Shown here piece by piece: positions 1 to 9,743 of a stretch of 64,000 bases of DNA. The translations under genes and the position numbers were made by a program. Origin of the DNA: Arenibacter sp. ARW7G5Y1 (GTDB lineage Bacteria; Bacteroidota; Bacteroidia; Flavobacteriales; Flavobacteriaceae); NCBI RefSeq assembly GCF_003201775.1, contig NZ_QJJZ01000006.1:62001-126000 (forward strand). The letters are read 5' to 3'. Within the stretch, counting starts at the first letter, position 1, and each line of letters begins with the position of its first letter. The notes below the pieces were generated by a model, which ran no database searches, was not told the DNA's origin, and saw nothing but the letters and a program-made list of their open reading frames with translations.

Positions 1-39
1 AAATTTTTAAAGCATTTTTAACAAAAATTTGGATTCGGT

Positions 40-3000
40 ATGCGCTTTTGTTTAGGTTTTCTTCTGCTATTCTTATCCTATGTCATCTCCGCCCAAGAAG
101 AGAACAGCCTTTTATGGGAGATCTCCGGCAATAATCTACAGCAAACGTCCTATTTGTACGGTACCATGCATGTAAGTCAGAAAATAGCCTTCAGATTGGA
201 CGACGTTTTTTACGAAGCTTTGGACAAAAGTGAAATTGTGGCCTTGGAATCGGACCCGGATAGTTGGTTGGAAGACTATGGAAAAATGCGTAGTGGCGGA
301 GTTGGATATGGAACCGGCTTTATTACCAAGGGCTTTTATTTATATCCCTTTGCCATCAAAAACCCGACCAAGGAAACCGTGTCCTCTTACCTCTCCCTGG
401 ACGATCGGTTAGTGAACAATATTCTCTACCGCACCAATGAAACTTCCCAAAACTTTGAAGAGGAAACCTATTTGGACATGTTTATTTATCAGGCGGGCAG
501 AAAGTTTTCCAAACCCATAGTGGCCTTGGAAGATCTGGAAGAATCCAGCGCTTTGGTTGGTAGGGCCAATATGAATGCCATGAAACCCAAACCTGACGAA
601 TGGCTTCAGAAAAAAATGCAGACCCAGGAGGTGATGTCACTTTTGCAGGACGCCTATAGGGAACGCAACATAAATCTTATAGATTCGCTTGACCAGGCCA
701 TGTATACGGAGTATTACTTGCAAAACATGCTCTATGCCCGTAATAAAAATATGGTACTGAGATTAGATTCCTTAATGCAAACAGCAAAAGTGTTTACAGG
801 TATTGGGGCCGCACACCTCCCTGGAAAAAATGGGGTAATACAACTGCTTAGGAACAAAGGGTACCAGGTGAAACCACTTACTTCCAGATTTTCCAACAAA
901 GGACGGGCCCTAAAAGATTCCCTGGAAACCAAAATCCTGGACAATGAATATTACCTAAGAACTCCGGATGACGACCTTTTTAGTATTCTCCTACCCAATA
1001 AACTCTATCCCATAGCAGAATATACCAATACTACCTACGTATCTCCCGATTTGGCTAACGGTAGTTATCTTATGGTGAACCGCATCCCCACTTTCTCCTA
1101 TTTAAAAAAAGACTACACCTACAGCTTGGAAGATGTGGATAAACTGTTGTTCGAGAACATACCGGGCAAAATCCTTGAAAAAAGGAAAATAGAAAACGGG
1201 ATATATCCCGGATTGGATATTAAAAATCAGTTGAAAAATGGTGACTTTCAACGTTATCACATTTACATAACCCCATTGGAAATACTCATTTTCAAAATGA
1301 GCGGACACGGTGATTATGTAGTAAAACATTCCGATACCATTTTTAACAGTATACAATTCAAGTCGTTAGAAAAAAAACGAACGGTACTTTTTTCCCAATT
1401 CGATGATTTTGAAGTCGAAATGCCTCCTATATACAATTTTACCAATCGGAAGCGAAAAGGTAATAGATTTATTGAAGGTGTAGATCCCGAAACCTCCTCC
1501 TACTACTTTCTTAAAAAAGCTACTTTAAATGATTTTAATTTCATTGAAGAGGACACCTTTGAACTGAAACAAATACAAGCCCGATTTTTTGAAGACCTTA
1601 AGTTGAAACCTGAATATGGGCCTTATGACAATCAGAGTTTGACTTCTTCCGCCAACTTTAGCCCCAACGGAGCACAAAAGTTATATTTAAAGACTGTTAT
1701 TAGGAACAACCACTATTATCTCTTGGGCAGTGTTTGCAAGGATAGCACGGATGCCAAACATTTTTTCGATTCTTTTAAGGTAAGGCAACAGAAATATACC
1801 GAAGTGTTTAAAAAAATTCGGGATACTGCTTTGTTTTTTTCAACAGTCAGCCCTGTTGATCCTCCCAAATTTGTTGAAAACAGTAATAACTATTACGAAC
1901 GCCACAAAAAACCAAAACCTTACAGCGCATACACCAAGAAATCTGTTTATCAAAATAAAAATAACGAGGCTGTGCTTGTTACTGTTAATAAGGCCCATGA
2001 TTTTCTAATGTTCCCCAATATTGATTCAGTATGGAGGTTAAGGAGAAAATTGTATGCTCAAAATACGTTTAAGATTATCCGGGAGCAACGGCCAAAGTAC
2101 AACAACAAATATCACGAGATGAACATAACCCTAGCAGATACTGGTAGCACTAGGGGAATAATGATCAAAAACATTGTTAAAGGCGGTTTACTTTACGAAG
2201 TAAAGGCCCTTATAGATACTGTTCTGCCCCCAAGTAAGTTTGTCCATGAATTCTTCAAAAACTTCTCTCCCCATGATACCCTTATAGGTTCCTCAATCCT
2301 AAGCGATAAAACAGCCGGCTTTTTCAAGGCTATAAGACAGAACGATAGTATTGTCCTTGATGGCTATCCATTTGTGCAGTTTTACAAAAAACACGAGGAT
2401 TCCCTTAAGTATTACATTTCCGAATTCAACTTTAAGGACAATCAAAAATATTTGCAGGCACATTTAATCCAAAAATTGGCCCAAATGCAGGATGTGGACG
2501 CCACAAAGTTCTTTGAGGCCTACTATGCCAAATCCTACAACAACTCCAAGGCTCAAACAAAAATACTACAGGCCATTAGCAAAAGACAAAATGAAAGCTC
2601 TTTAGAACTTCTTTTACGCCTTATGTCAACCGATTTGCCTTTGGTATCCAGCAAACAGGAGATTCAAAATATATTTCAGCCCTATTTGGATAGTCTGCCC
2701 CTTGCGCGCAAATTATTTCCGGAAATCCTGGACTACAGTGCCATAGAGGAATACAAATCGCCCATTTTCTCAATGCTTGCCAAGCTCAAGGCACGTGGCT
2801 TGATAAAACCGAAAAGCTATAAGAAATACAAGAATCAGATTTTAAATGATGCCAAGATCCAGTTAAAGAGGCAGCTGGGCCTCTCCATGGATCAATTGAC
2901 AGAGGAGTCACCAAATACATCTGGCAACAATTACGACATTTTGGAGAATTATGCCATTCTACTTTATCCGTTTATTAAAGAAATAGAGGTTGCCGCATTC

Positions 3001-3570
3001 TTCAGACGTCTATCGAAGGTGGAAGACCCCGAAATACAAACGTCATATATTGCCCTAATGATTAAAAATGAAGAAAACCCTCTGAATGGTGAAAACAAAA
3101 TACCGAAAAGCCTAATAATATCACTTGCTGAAAACCCTGAAACACGCTTAACACTATTCGAGAAATTACAGCGTATTGGCAAATTGAATTATTTTCCTGC
3201 CACCTACAGAAATCAACAGGCTATAGCCGAATCCATACTCTACAATACTTTGGAATTAAATCCCGAACAATACAACATTGAATACATCAAAGATCAAAAA
3301 TTGTATTATCCCAACAACAATTACCACGGCTATTTTTTTAAAGTAAAAGATAAGGATAAGTACAGTAATAATTTAAAGATGTACTTATTAGCTTTCAAAA
3401 AAAGAAACCAAATTGAATCCAAGCCCTATTATATAAATAAAGGTTTTAACATTGCAGACATTAATACCGAGGAAGAAGTATTGGAGTTAACTACCGAGGA
3501 GTATAATTTAAAGGATAGGCCACGTGCGATAGTGAACAACCCTTCGGCCTACCCTGGCTTTTTGCATTAA
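40..3570 (+). CDS. Giant TraB/GumN family protein
   Basis: The protein has 1176 residues and starts with a signal peptide ending near SYVISAQ (residues 13-19), so it is exported. Residues about 24-290 match the TraB/GumN family: LLWEISG, the GTMH motif at residues 41-44, ALESDP near 69 and GIGAAHLPG near 253. The family is related to haem-binding and putative metalloprotease TIKI proteins, and its biochemical role in bacteria is unsettled. The roughly 880 residues after it have no domain I recognise; the last third is rich in helices and may be repeat-like. Normal TraB/GumN proteins are near 300 residues, so this is a large extension. The ATG at 40 fits the signal peptide. It appears to be a single-gene unit. 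Confidence 0.85.
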   Translation: MRFCLGFLLLFLSYVISAQEENSLLWEISGNNLQQTSYLYGTMHVSQKIAFRLDDVFYEALDKSEIVALESDPDSWLEDYGKMRSGGVGYGTGFITKGFYLYPFAIKNPTKETVSSYLSLDDRLVNNILYRTNETSQNFEEETYLDMFIYQAGRKFSKPIVALEDLEESSALVGRANMNAMKPKPDEWLQKKMQTQEVMSLLQDAYRERNINLIDSLDQAMYTEYYLQNMLYARNKNMVLRLDSLMQTAKVFTGIGAAHLPGKNGVIQLLRNKGYQVKPLTSRFSNKGRALKDSLETKILDNEYYLRTPDDDLFSILLPNKLYPIAEYTNTTYVSPDLANGSYLMVNRIPTFSYLKKDYTYSLEDVDKLLFENIPGKILEKRKIENGIYPGLDIKNQLKNGDFQRYHIYITPLEILIFKMSGHGDYVVKHSDTIFNSIQFKSLEKKRTVLFSQFDDFEVEMPPIYNFTNRKRKGNRFIEGVDPETSSYYFLKKATLNDFNFIEEDTFELKQIQARFFEDLKLKPEYGPYDNQSLTSSANFSPNGAQKLYLKTVIRNNHYYLLGSVCKDSTDAKHFFDSFKVRQQKYTEVFKKIRDTALFFSTVSPVDPPKFVENSNNYYERHKKPKPYSAYTKKSVYQNKNNEAVLVTVNKAHDFLMFPNIDSVWRLRRKLYAQNTFKIIREQRPKYNNKYHEMNITLADTGSTRGIMIKNIVKGGLLYEVKALIDTVLPPSKFVHEFFKNFSPHDTLIGSSILSDKTAGFFKAIRQNDSIVLDGYPFVQFYKKHEDSLKYYISEFNFKDNQKYLQAHLIQKLAQMQDVDATKFFEAYYAKSYNNSKAQTKILQAISKRQNESSLELLLRLMSTDLPLVSSKQEIQNIFQPYLDSLPLARKLFPEILDYSAIEEYKSPIFSMLAKLKARGLIKPKSYKKYKNQILNDAKIQLKRQLGLSMDQLTEESPNTSGNNYDILENYAILLYPFIKEIEVAAFFRRLSKVEDPEIQTSYIALMIKNEENPLNGENKIPKSLIISLAENPETRLTLFEKLQRIGKLNYFPATYRNQQAIAESILYNTLELNPEQYNIEYIKDQKLYYPNNNYHGYFFKVKDKDKYSNNLKMYLLAFKKRNQIESKPYYINKGFNIADINTEEEVLELTTEEYNLKDRPRAIVNNPSAYPGFLH

Positions 3571-3870
3571 TACTATACTTTTTGGCATTAATACAAGGAT
3601 ATATGCCTCTAACCCAAACTAGAGTGATTGGGATAAATAAAAGAATCTTTAATAATAAGTAGCCATTTTTGAATGGTTGCCCCAAATAATTATTTATATG
3701 TATATATTAAACAAGTTTAATCTGTCCGTTACCAGGTTTTTATGCCTCTAAAGTTGGACTCGCCCTCCTGATACCGAAATGCACATACCAATAAGTATTA
3801 AAAAATTATAATTCATTTATATATAACAATATATAAACTTTTAAATAAACTATAAATTCATATTAATTCG
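3571..3870. other. Gap between TraB/GumN and DUF1460 genes
   Basis: This AT-rich 300-base gap contains no convincing ORF. A short dyad (AGCCATT...AATGGTT, about 3661-3677) could end transcription of the upstream gene, but it lacks a T tail. Nothing else is recognised. Confidence 0.4.
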
Positions 3871-4713
3871 ATGAAACATATACTCTGCTTTCTAATATTA
3901 ATTGGTTACAATCTCCCTGGAGCTGCCCAAAAACTAATTTGCTCAACACAGGACAGGGAAGCCTTTAACACCAAAATAATGGCAATTTCCAATATTAATG
4001 CTCAAGATATTGGCCCTACAATGGTTGCGGTGGGCAAAACCTTTATTGGAATTCCCTATGTGGCCAAAACTTTGGAGATAGGAGAAACCGAATCCCTGGT
4101 CATAAACTTTCAGGGGTTGGACTGTACTACTTTTGTTGAGAATGTTTTGGCTTTTAGCCTCATGCTTCAAAACAAACAAAAGGAATTTAACCGCTTTATC
4201 GACCACCTCGAAACCATTCGGTATAAAGACGGAAAACTCAATGGTTACGCCTCACGGCTGCATTATTTTTCAGAATGGATCGCCAACAATGAGCAAAAAG
4301 GCCTATTGCAGGATATAACCTCCCAAATTGGAGGTGTGGAAAGCAGTAAGCCCATTAATTTTATGAGTACACATCGGGAACTGTACCCTTTTCTCAAGGA
4401 TGCGGATAACTACAGGAAAATACAGGCTTCAGAGGAATTTCTTAAATCGCAGTCCATCTGCATACTACCACAGGAGCAGGTAAAGACACAGGAGCACCTA
4501 ATCCAATCCGGGGACATTATTGCCCTGACCACCTCAATAAAAGGACTGGACATTACCCACACTGGAATAGCGACCAGGGAAGCAGATGGAAGAATACATT
4601 TATTGCATGCTTCCACGGGATCCATGGAGGTAGAGGTCTCCAAATTACCATTGGCCGATTACCTAAAGGGCATAAAAGGAAATACGGGAATTATGGTAGC
4701 ACGCCCCTTATAG
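3871..4713 (+). CDS. DUF1460 N-acetylmuramoyl-L-alanine amidase-like protein
   Basis: The 280-residue protein has an N-terminal signal peptide (MKHILCFLILIGYNLPGAAQ). It has the NlpC/P60-like layout of the DUF1460 family: a catalytic cysteine in GLDCTTFVENV near residue 85 and a histidine in DITHTGIATR near residue 230. Known members are periplasmic amidases that trim peptidoglycan peptides, so a cell-wall turnover role is inferred. Length is normal for the family. It stands alone, about 300 bases after the TraB/GumN gene and convergent with the SGNH gene downstream. Confidence 0.88.
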   Translation: MKHILCFLILIGYNLPGAAQKLICSTQDREAFNTKIMAISNINAQDIGPTMVAVGKTFIGIPYVAKTLEIGETESLVINFQGLDCTTFVENVLAFSLMLQNKQKEFNRFIDHLETIRYKDGKLNGYASRLHYFSEWIANNEQKGLLQDITSQIGGVESSKPINFMSTHRELYPFLKDADNYRKIQASEEFLKSQSICILPQEQVKTQEHLIQSGDIIALTTSIKGLDITHTGIATREADGRIHLLHASTGSMEVEVSKLPLADYLKGIKGNTGIMVARPL

Positions 4714-4893
4714 CCCCATGAATCATTGTTCTTAAATTGGACTTTCTCAAATGATATGCCCTAATCCCAATTTAGGATAAAATAAACGTAATTGCAGAAG
4801 GCTTATAAAAGTTGTTCCATAGGCCCACAGGCGAATTTCGAATTATGTGACAGTACTCCCAAAGGCCGGCGCAACACAATTTTATAGGCTTCT

Positions 4894-6681
4894 CTATTTT
4901 GCACCCTCTTGAAGGGCTGTCTTTAAAATCTTTCCCACTTTTCGGTAACCTTTTGCGTTGGGGTGCAGGCCATCCGAAAAAAGACTGGCATCAATTTTCT
5001 GGTCCTTGCCCAATAACACTCCCCCGATATCTGCATAATCCACATTTTTAGAGGTCGCCAATGCAGCTATTCCAGTGTTTAAATTACGCATACGCTCCTC
5101 CTTGCCTACCCTTGGAAACAACCCCAGCACTAACAGTCTTGCTTTTGGCTGTCTTTCTTTTATGGCATTGATCACCATTTCCAATCCACCGAGAATCTCC
5201 TTATCCGTATTGAGGTGTTCATTGTTGGTGCCGATCATAAGCACAATTTGCTCAGCTTCAAAGCCATCCAATTCATCGTGATAGATGCGCCATAATACAT
5301 TTTCTACCCTATCCCAACCAAAACCAAAATTCCGTACCTCCAATTCGGCCAAATTGGATTTCCACGAATCTGCCCCGCTGCTTAAAATTGCTTTTGGAGA
5401 ACCGCCCCAATAATGGGTGATACTGTTTCCGAAAAAACATATTTTGGGAGCACTTTCCCGATTCATTTTCAATAACTCCTGATGACGGCCCTCCCAAGGG
5501 TACATTTCGGGCTCCCTGGCCTGGGTTACCGGAATTGTCGTGGAAATGATTCCAATCGGCTCCTTCAATATCTCGCGTAAGGCCTTTTCATAGGCAAGGG
5601 CATACTCCATCATTCCCAAATCCGTTGGGTGGGTACCATCCACAAAACTCTCCATAGACAGATTCAATTCTTCCCGGGTCAACAAATGTATATCCCTTAG
5701 CCCGTCTGACTTTAATTGAGCAAATGCCTCCTTGGCAATTCTATTCAAATCGGTATAGGTCTGAAAACGATCAGCATCTACGGCCCCATCGGAATATCCG
5801 TCGTGCTCCACCACTAAAATTGGGGTTGTGGGACGTTTTTTCTTTATTTGTTGCACTGCCGAAATAATTAGCTGCCGTACCTCATCCAGTGAACGGTCCT
5901 TGGTTGCACTCAAATTGGGCAAACAATCCAGCACAAAGATTTTAGCATCAATTTCCGTAATATAATTGAGCACCTCTTCTTCAAGTCGCCCATTTCCTGA
6001 AAAGGCCAAATTTATCAGGGGTCTATCCAATTTTCTCCCCAGTATAGAGGACCAAGCCATTCCTGGGCGGGAGGCACAGCCACCTTGTGCAATGGAAGTG
6101 CCATAAACCACAACAGGTTTCTCTCCTCTTAAGGGCAAAGCTTCCAAAACAGCATCCACTGGCACTCCTATTTCCAACCATTCTACCTCATTATACAATG
6201 GCAGGTACAATTGGTACTCCCTTCCCTTGGTATGATATTTCTCATTTGGGTCTATGTTGGAGTAACGATATTGTATGGTATCGGCAAAGGAATATTTTCC
6301 TCTATACCATCTCCAATCCCCATCAGCGGTCTTGGCATATAGATCCACCCCGCTAACCCCGGTTGCCGGCATGTGGGGCATGGCATGGTTCCCTTTTACC
6401 TTGTATCGCACCGTTATAGATTCGGCATCACTTATAAATCTAATGGAGAGACCGGCTGAATGTTTGGACAAGTTCCAGACCGCTTCGCGGACAACTCCCT
6501 CGGCCTGTTTTGGCAATCTGTGATATCTTGTAGCCACCTGATCAGGCCATGCCTGGCCTTCAACCACCAACGAATTGGATTCTGCAGGATTATACCAAGA
6601 AATAGCTGTATCCTCTTGGGCAATTGAAAATTGAAATAGCAAAATTATTGCCCATAAAACTAAAAGCGACTTTTTTTCCAT
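4894..6681 (-). CDS. Exported double-SGNH/GDSL hydrolase
   Basis: The protein has 595 residues with a signal peptide (ending SIAQ near residue 22). Residues about 25-180 resemble the non-catalytic SGNH N-terminal domain, including GVSGVDLYAK. A first SGNH hydrolase domain begins with VVYGTSIAQGG near residue 190 and ends with DGTHPTDLG. A second begins with FFGNSITHYWGG near residue 413, has MIGTNNEH, and ends with DGLHPNAKG. Both keep the Ser of block I and the Asp-His pair of block V. SGNH enzymes deacetylate or de-esterify sugars and lipids, so a carbohydrate esterase role is likely but the substrate is unknown. The gene follows the GyrI-like gene after only 6 bases, suggesting one operon. 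Confidence 0.88.
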   Translation of the reverse strand: MEKKSLLVLWAIILLFQFSIAQEDTAISWYNPAESNSLVVEGQAWPDQVATRYHRLPKQAEGVVREAVWNLSKHSAGLSIRFISDAESITVRYKVKGNHAMPHMPATGVSGVDLYAKTADGDWRWYRGKYSFADTIQYRYSNIDPNEKYHTKGREYQLYLPLYNEVEWLEIGVPVDAVLEALPLRGEKPVVVYGTSIAQGGCASRPGMAWSSILGRKLDRPLINLAFSGNGRLEEEVLNYITEIDAKIFVLDCLPNLSATKDRSLDEVRQLIISAVQQIKKKRPTTPILVVEHDGYSDGAVDADRFQTYTDLNRIAKEAFAQLKSDGLRDIHLLTREELNLSMESFVDGTHPTDLGMMEYALAYEKALREILKEPIGIISTTIPVTQAREPEMYPWEGRHQELLKMNRESAPKICFFGNSITHYWGGSPKAILSSGADSWKSNLAELEVRNFGFGWDRVENVLWRIYHDELDGFEAEQIVLMIGTNNEHLNTDKEILGGLEMVINAIKERQPKARLLVLGLFPRVGKEERMRNLNTGIAALATSKNVDYADIGGVLLGKDQKIDASLFSDGLHPNAKGYRKVGKILKTALQEGAK

Positions 6682-6687
6682 ATATAC

Positions 6688-7179
6688 TTATTCTTTTATT
6701 TTTCTTTTAATTGGCACCCAGACCTCTTCTTCCGAATTTGAGTTGTTGTTGCTGTATTTATCGCCCATAATCTCGAAATGTTCCCTATGATCCAATTGAT
6801 AGTCGGATTTTGGCAACCATTCCCCAAAAATATACTGAGCCGTTCGGGGAAAATCACTGGGCAAACCCTTATGAATAAAAACGGCGTACAATCCTCCCAA
6901 CAAGGTATAGGACTCCAAACCTTGTGGCAAAAACTCAAAATCTTCCACCTCAACAACCGCCCATTTTTCAAATGGAATACTGTCATTAAATTCCGGAAAA
7001 CTCAGCTGCCTATCATATATTTGCATACTGATTAAATGGGCGCCGATTAAATTCCCAATTTCCTTTCTTCTCTTCATAAATCCCTGCCACAGTTCCCTGG
7101 TCCTATCCCGAGCCATAGACATTACCAATCGTTGTCCGATCAATTTTTTTTCAGATACTACTTCTATTCGAGGTTCCAT
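6688..7179 (-). CDS. GyrI-like / AraC effector-binding domain protein
   Basis: This 163-residue cytosolic protein starts RIEVVSEKKLIGQRLVMS, the opening of the GyrI-like small-molecule-binding fold, and ends with the typical DHREHFEIMGDKY and EEEVWVPIKRK block. It has no DNA-binding domain, so it is the stand-alone form. Such proteins bind small amphipathic ligands, and some are hydrolases or DNA-gyrase inhibitors; the role here is unknown. It lies 6 bases upstream of the double-SGNH hydrolase, and the pair is probably co-transcribed. Confidence 0.8.
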   Translation of the reverse strand: MEPRIEVVSEKKLIGQRLVMSMARDRTRELWQGFMKRRKEIGNLIGAHLISMQIYDRQLSFPEFNDSIPFEKWAVVEVEDFEFLPQGLESYTLLGGLYAVFIHKGLPSDFPRTAQYIFGEWLPKSDYQLDHREHFEIMGDKYSNNNSNSEEEVWVPIKRKIKE

Positions 7180-7651
7180 TTAAAATACTACACTGATATA
7201 AAAATATATCTATTGATTTCTTCATATTAAGTCCTTCCAAACTAAATTGCCAGCGCTTTTTAAAGAGAATTCAATAGCTAAATATAAGCACTTGATTACA
7301 AAGATTTGGACTTTCAAAAAACCTTTCTGTCATCGAGCTGGCAATCATCGCATTTTTCCTACTTCAAATAATATTTGAACCAGACAAGTACACCTTTGAA
7401 ACAATGGAAAAATGAAATTAAACCTCTATAAAAATTCATTGTAACGCTTCAATTACATACCCATTGGTTGGTCTAATATCACAATATGCCGCTTTTAGCA
7501 CCATGACTGGCATTTGGTCGGGGAATTATGCACAAAATCTACCCATTGTACCATTTTTCTAAATGGATTAAACACAAAAACCAACCTTCCGGTTGGTTTA
7601 TATAGGTATTCCCACAATAAGGCATTAGCCAAAGGGTAAATTAAGTGCCTT
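7180..7651. other. Gene-free gap upstream of GyrI-like gene
   Basis: This 470-base AT-rich stretch should hold the promoter of the GyrI-like/SGNH pair near its left end and the terminator of the FKBP gene near its right end (listed separately). A short open stretch on the plus strand near 7310-7415 encodes a hydrophobic peptide but has no start codon, and I do not call it a gene. Confidence 0.4.
7572..7598 (-). terminator. Rho-independent terminator of the FKBP gene
   Basis: The arms AACCAACC (7579-7586) and GGTTGGTT (7591-7598) are perfect complements around TTCC. On the minus strand the hairpin is followed by TTTTTGTGTTT. It lies about 54 bases past the stop codon of the FKBP-type lipoprotein gene. 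Confidence 0.65.
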
Positions 7652-8113
7652 TTAATTTACAGATAGCAAAGTAACTTCAAAAATAAGTACAGAGCCCCCA
7701 GGGATTCCATTATAATCCCTGCTACCGTATCCCAAGTGGGCAGGTACCAAGAGTATACCACTTCCCCCTTCCTTAAAATAGGCAATCCCCTCTGTCCAAC
7801 CGGCAATAACTTGGTTTAAACCAATAGTAATACCCTCTGCATCACTTTGATCGAAAACCGATCCATTAAGAAAATATCCCTTATAGGCCACCGTTACATT
7901 GGAACTGGCCGTGGCCTGTGTTCCCGTACCTTCTTCTTCTATTACATAATAAAGCCCCGAGTTACTTCTTTCGGCGGTTAAATTGTTCTCCTCAACATAG
8001 GCCTGGATTTCCGCCTCGTTCTTGGCAACATAATCAATATTCTCCTCCGTTTTCTTATCGATATCACAGGAAATAAAAAGTATTAAGGCCAAAGCAAATA
8101 GTGTCCTCCTCAT
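7652..8113 (-). CDS. FKBP-type peptidyl-prolyl isomerase lipoprotein
   Basis: The 153-residue protein begins with a lipoprotein signal (ALALILFISCD), which would leave a lipidated Cys at residue 16. After a short linker the FKBP domain occupies about residues 60-152: VTVAYKGYFLNGSVFDQS, then VIAGWTEGIAYFKEGG, LVPAHLGYGSRD and VLIFEVTLLSV. These carry the usual active-site aromatic residues (Y, F, D, W, Y). It probably assists folding of periplasmic or outer-membrane proteins at proline bonds. It is a monocistronic gene with its own terminator. Confidence 0.92.
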   Translation of the reverse strand: MRRTLFALALILFISCDIDKKTEENIDYVAKNEAEIQAYVEENNLTAERSNSGLYYVIEEEGTGTQATASSNVTVAYKGYFLNGSVFDQSDAEGITIGLNQVIAGWTEGIAYFKEGGSGILLVPAHLGYGSRDYNGIPGGSVLIFEVTLLSVN

Positions 8114-8203
8114 AGTTATTCTTTTTTAAGGGCCAAATATAGTAAAATAGCTAAAGCCACCTAGGCCGGTAGTCTTATTTAGGTGTGTAAATTTTAGTTA
8201 ATT

Positions 8204-8254
8204 ATAAAAAACAAAACACCCTTAAAAACTTTTTTGGAAGCCTTTAAGGGTGTT
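8204..8254 (-). terminator. Terminator of the Gfo/Idh/MocA gene
   Basis: Arms ACACCCTTAAA (8216-8226) and TTTAAGGGTGT (8243-8253) form an 11-bp perfect stem. On the minus strand it is followed by TTTTGTTTTTT, a good T tail. It sits just after the stop of the oxidoreductase gene (8277). Confidence 0.8.
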
Positions 8255-8276
8255 CAATTTTCCACTCTATTTATTA

Positions 8277-9743
8277 TTATACCGCAAAGCCAGGCCGGTA
8301 ATTTCTGGTTACAAACTGATTTGCTTCCTCAAGATTGGTAATACGCATATTTTCCCCATCCCAAAGCAATTTCTTACGTGCAAAAAACTCCATCTTCCCC
8401 TTCTCATTTTCCCTTTGCAACAAATAGCTACGTATGGCAAGGTTCCCCATTAGGACTGTCTCTGTCATAGGCCCTGCATAATCAAAGGACGAGGTAAGCC
8501 CAAGATGCTCCTTACTGCCAAAACCAGCCTTACAGGCTTCTATCCACAAGCGTTGATGTCCGTATTCAGGTTCATCATTTGGCTCCACTTCCGGACCAAA
8601 ATCCGTTGAACCATCGTTCATATATAATTTAGGCATTAAAGGGGAACTATCGTTAATATTGGTAGAGATAATTCCCTTTTCACCAATGATCAATACCCCG
8701 TTCTGACTCCCTTTACCTCCAATATCATCATCCGCTGGAATAATCTCTGGGTGTGCAGGGCGTATACCTCCATCGCTCCAAGTCATTTCTATGGGAGACT
8801 GACTTTTTTCCGTAGCCCCAAAGTGCAATGTTATAAATGAAGAAGCCGGACATCCTTCTGGATGATAATCGGCATTCCACATATTGGTATAAACAGCACC
8901 CACGCTACATTCTGCATCCGTTGGATATTTAAGCCCCAAAGTCCTAAAGGGAATATCGATCAAATGACACCCTACATCTCCCAGAGCCCCTGTACCGTAC
9001 TCCCACCATCCTCTCCAGCCAAAAGGATGTAAATTAGGTGTGTAAGGCTTAAATTCCGATGGCCCCAGCCATAGATCCCAATTAAGGTCCTTTGGCTTTG
9101 CACTTGGATCCGGCTTGGGAAAAGCTCCTCCCTGTGGCCAAACAGGTCTATTGGTCCATACCTGTACCTTTGATATCTTACCAAGTTCCCCTGAATCCAC
9201 CCATTTTTGAACCATGCCCAATAATGGGTTGGAACCACCTTGATTCCCCATTTGAGTTACTATTTTTTTACTTCTGGCCATCTCGGTCAGCATTCTTGCC
9301 TCCCGTATATTGTGAGTCATTGGCTTTTGCACATACACATGTACCCCTCGCTCCATGGCATAGGATGCTGCAGGTCCGTGTACGTGATCCGGGGTGGAAA
9401 TGGTAACGGCATCGATGCCTTTTTCCTTGTCCAACATCTCCCTAAAATCTGCATACAGTTTTGCTTTCGGGAAGAGTTCAACAGATTTCTTTGCCGATCC
9501 TGAGAAATCCACGTCACATAAGGCAACCACTTTTTCCCTGCCTCCTACGGAAGCATTGCGAATATCACTGGCACCCTTTCCGCCCGCACCAATGGCCGCA
9601 ATGTTCAATCGGTCACTGGGAGCAGTATACCCAACGCCTCCAAGTACATGCCTAGGTACAAAAAATATAGAGGATGCCATAGCGCCCTTTTTGATAAAGG
9701 ATCTACGCGAGTCCACAGATTTTTTAGATTTTTTTTTCTTCAT
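8277..9743 (-). CDS. TAT-exported Gfo/Idh/MocA family oxidoreductase
   Basis: The protein has 488 residues. The N-terminus SRRSFIKKGAMASSIFFVP is a twin-arginine signal, so the folded, cofactor-loaded enzyme is probably exported. The Rossmann fold begins with LNIAAIGAGGKG near residue 47, and VHVYVQKPMTHN holds the conserved EKP-like (here QKP) catalytic lysine near residue 140. The family oxidises or epimerises sugars and inositols with NAD(P); exported members are often glycosidases or dehydrogenases in glycan use. A paralogue of nearly equal length (485 residues), also with a TAT signal, lies at 47336-48793. The substrate cannot be told from sequence. Confidence 0.9.
   Translation of the reverse strand: MKKKKSKKSVDSRRSFIKKGAMASSIFFVPRHVLGGVGYTAPSDRLNIAAIGAGGKGASDIRNASVGGREKVVALCDVDFSGSAKKSVELFPKAKLYADFREMLDKEKGIDAVTISTPDHVHGPAASYAMERGVHVYVQKPMTHNIREARMLTEMARSKKIVTQMGNQGGSNPLLGMVQKWVDSGELGKISKVQVWTNRPVWPQGGAFPKPDPSAKPKDLNWDLWLGPSEFKPYTPNLHPFGWRGWWEYGTGALGDVGCHLIDIPFRTLGLKYPTDAECSVGAVYTNMWNADYHPEGCPASSFITLHFGATEKSQSPIEMTWSDGGIRPAHPEIIPADDDIGGKGSQNGVLIIGEKGIISTNINDSSPLMPKLYMNDGSTDFGPEVEPNDEPEYGHQRLWIEACKAGFGSKEHLGLTSSFDYAGPMTETVLMGNLAIRSYLLQRENEKGKMEFFARKKLLWDGENMRITNLEEANQFVTRNYRPGFAV

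Noticed and set aside
7310-7415. Open stretch encoding a hydrophobic peptide near the FKBP terminator
   Set aside because: It has no ATG, GTG or TTG in a sensible place and is under 45 codons; a decayed gene cannot be shown.
7614-7637. CAATAAGGCATTAGCCAAA resembles the sdh-insert inverted repeat
   Set aside because: Similarity is to one arm only, with an extra base, and no four-helix-bundle gene is nearby; kept only as a note.
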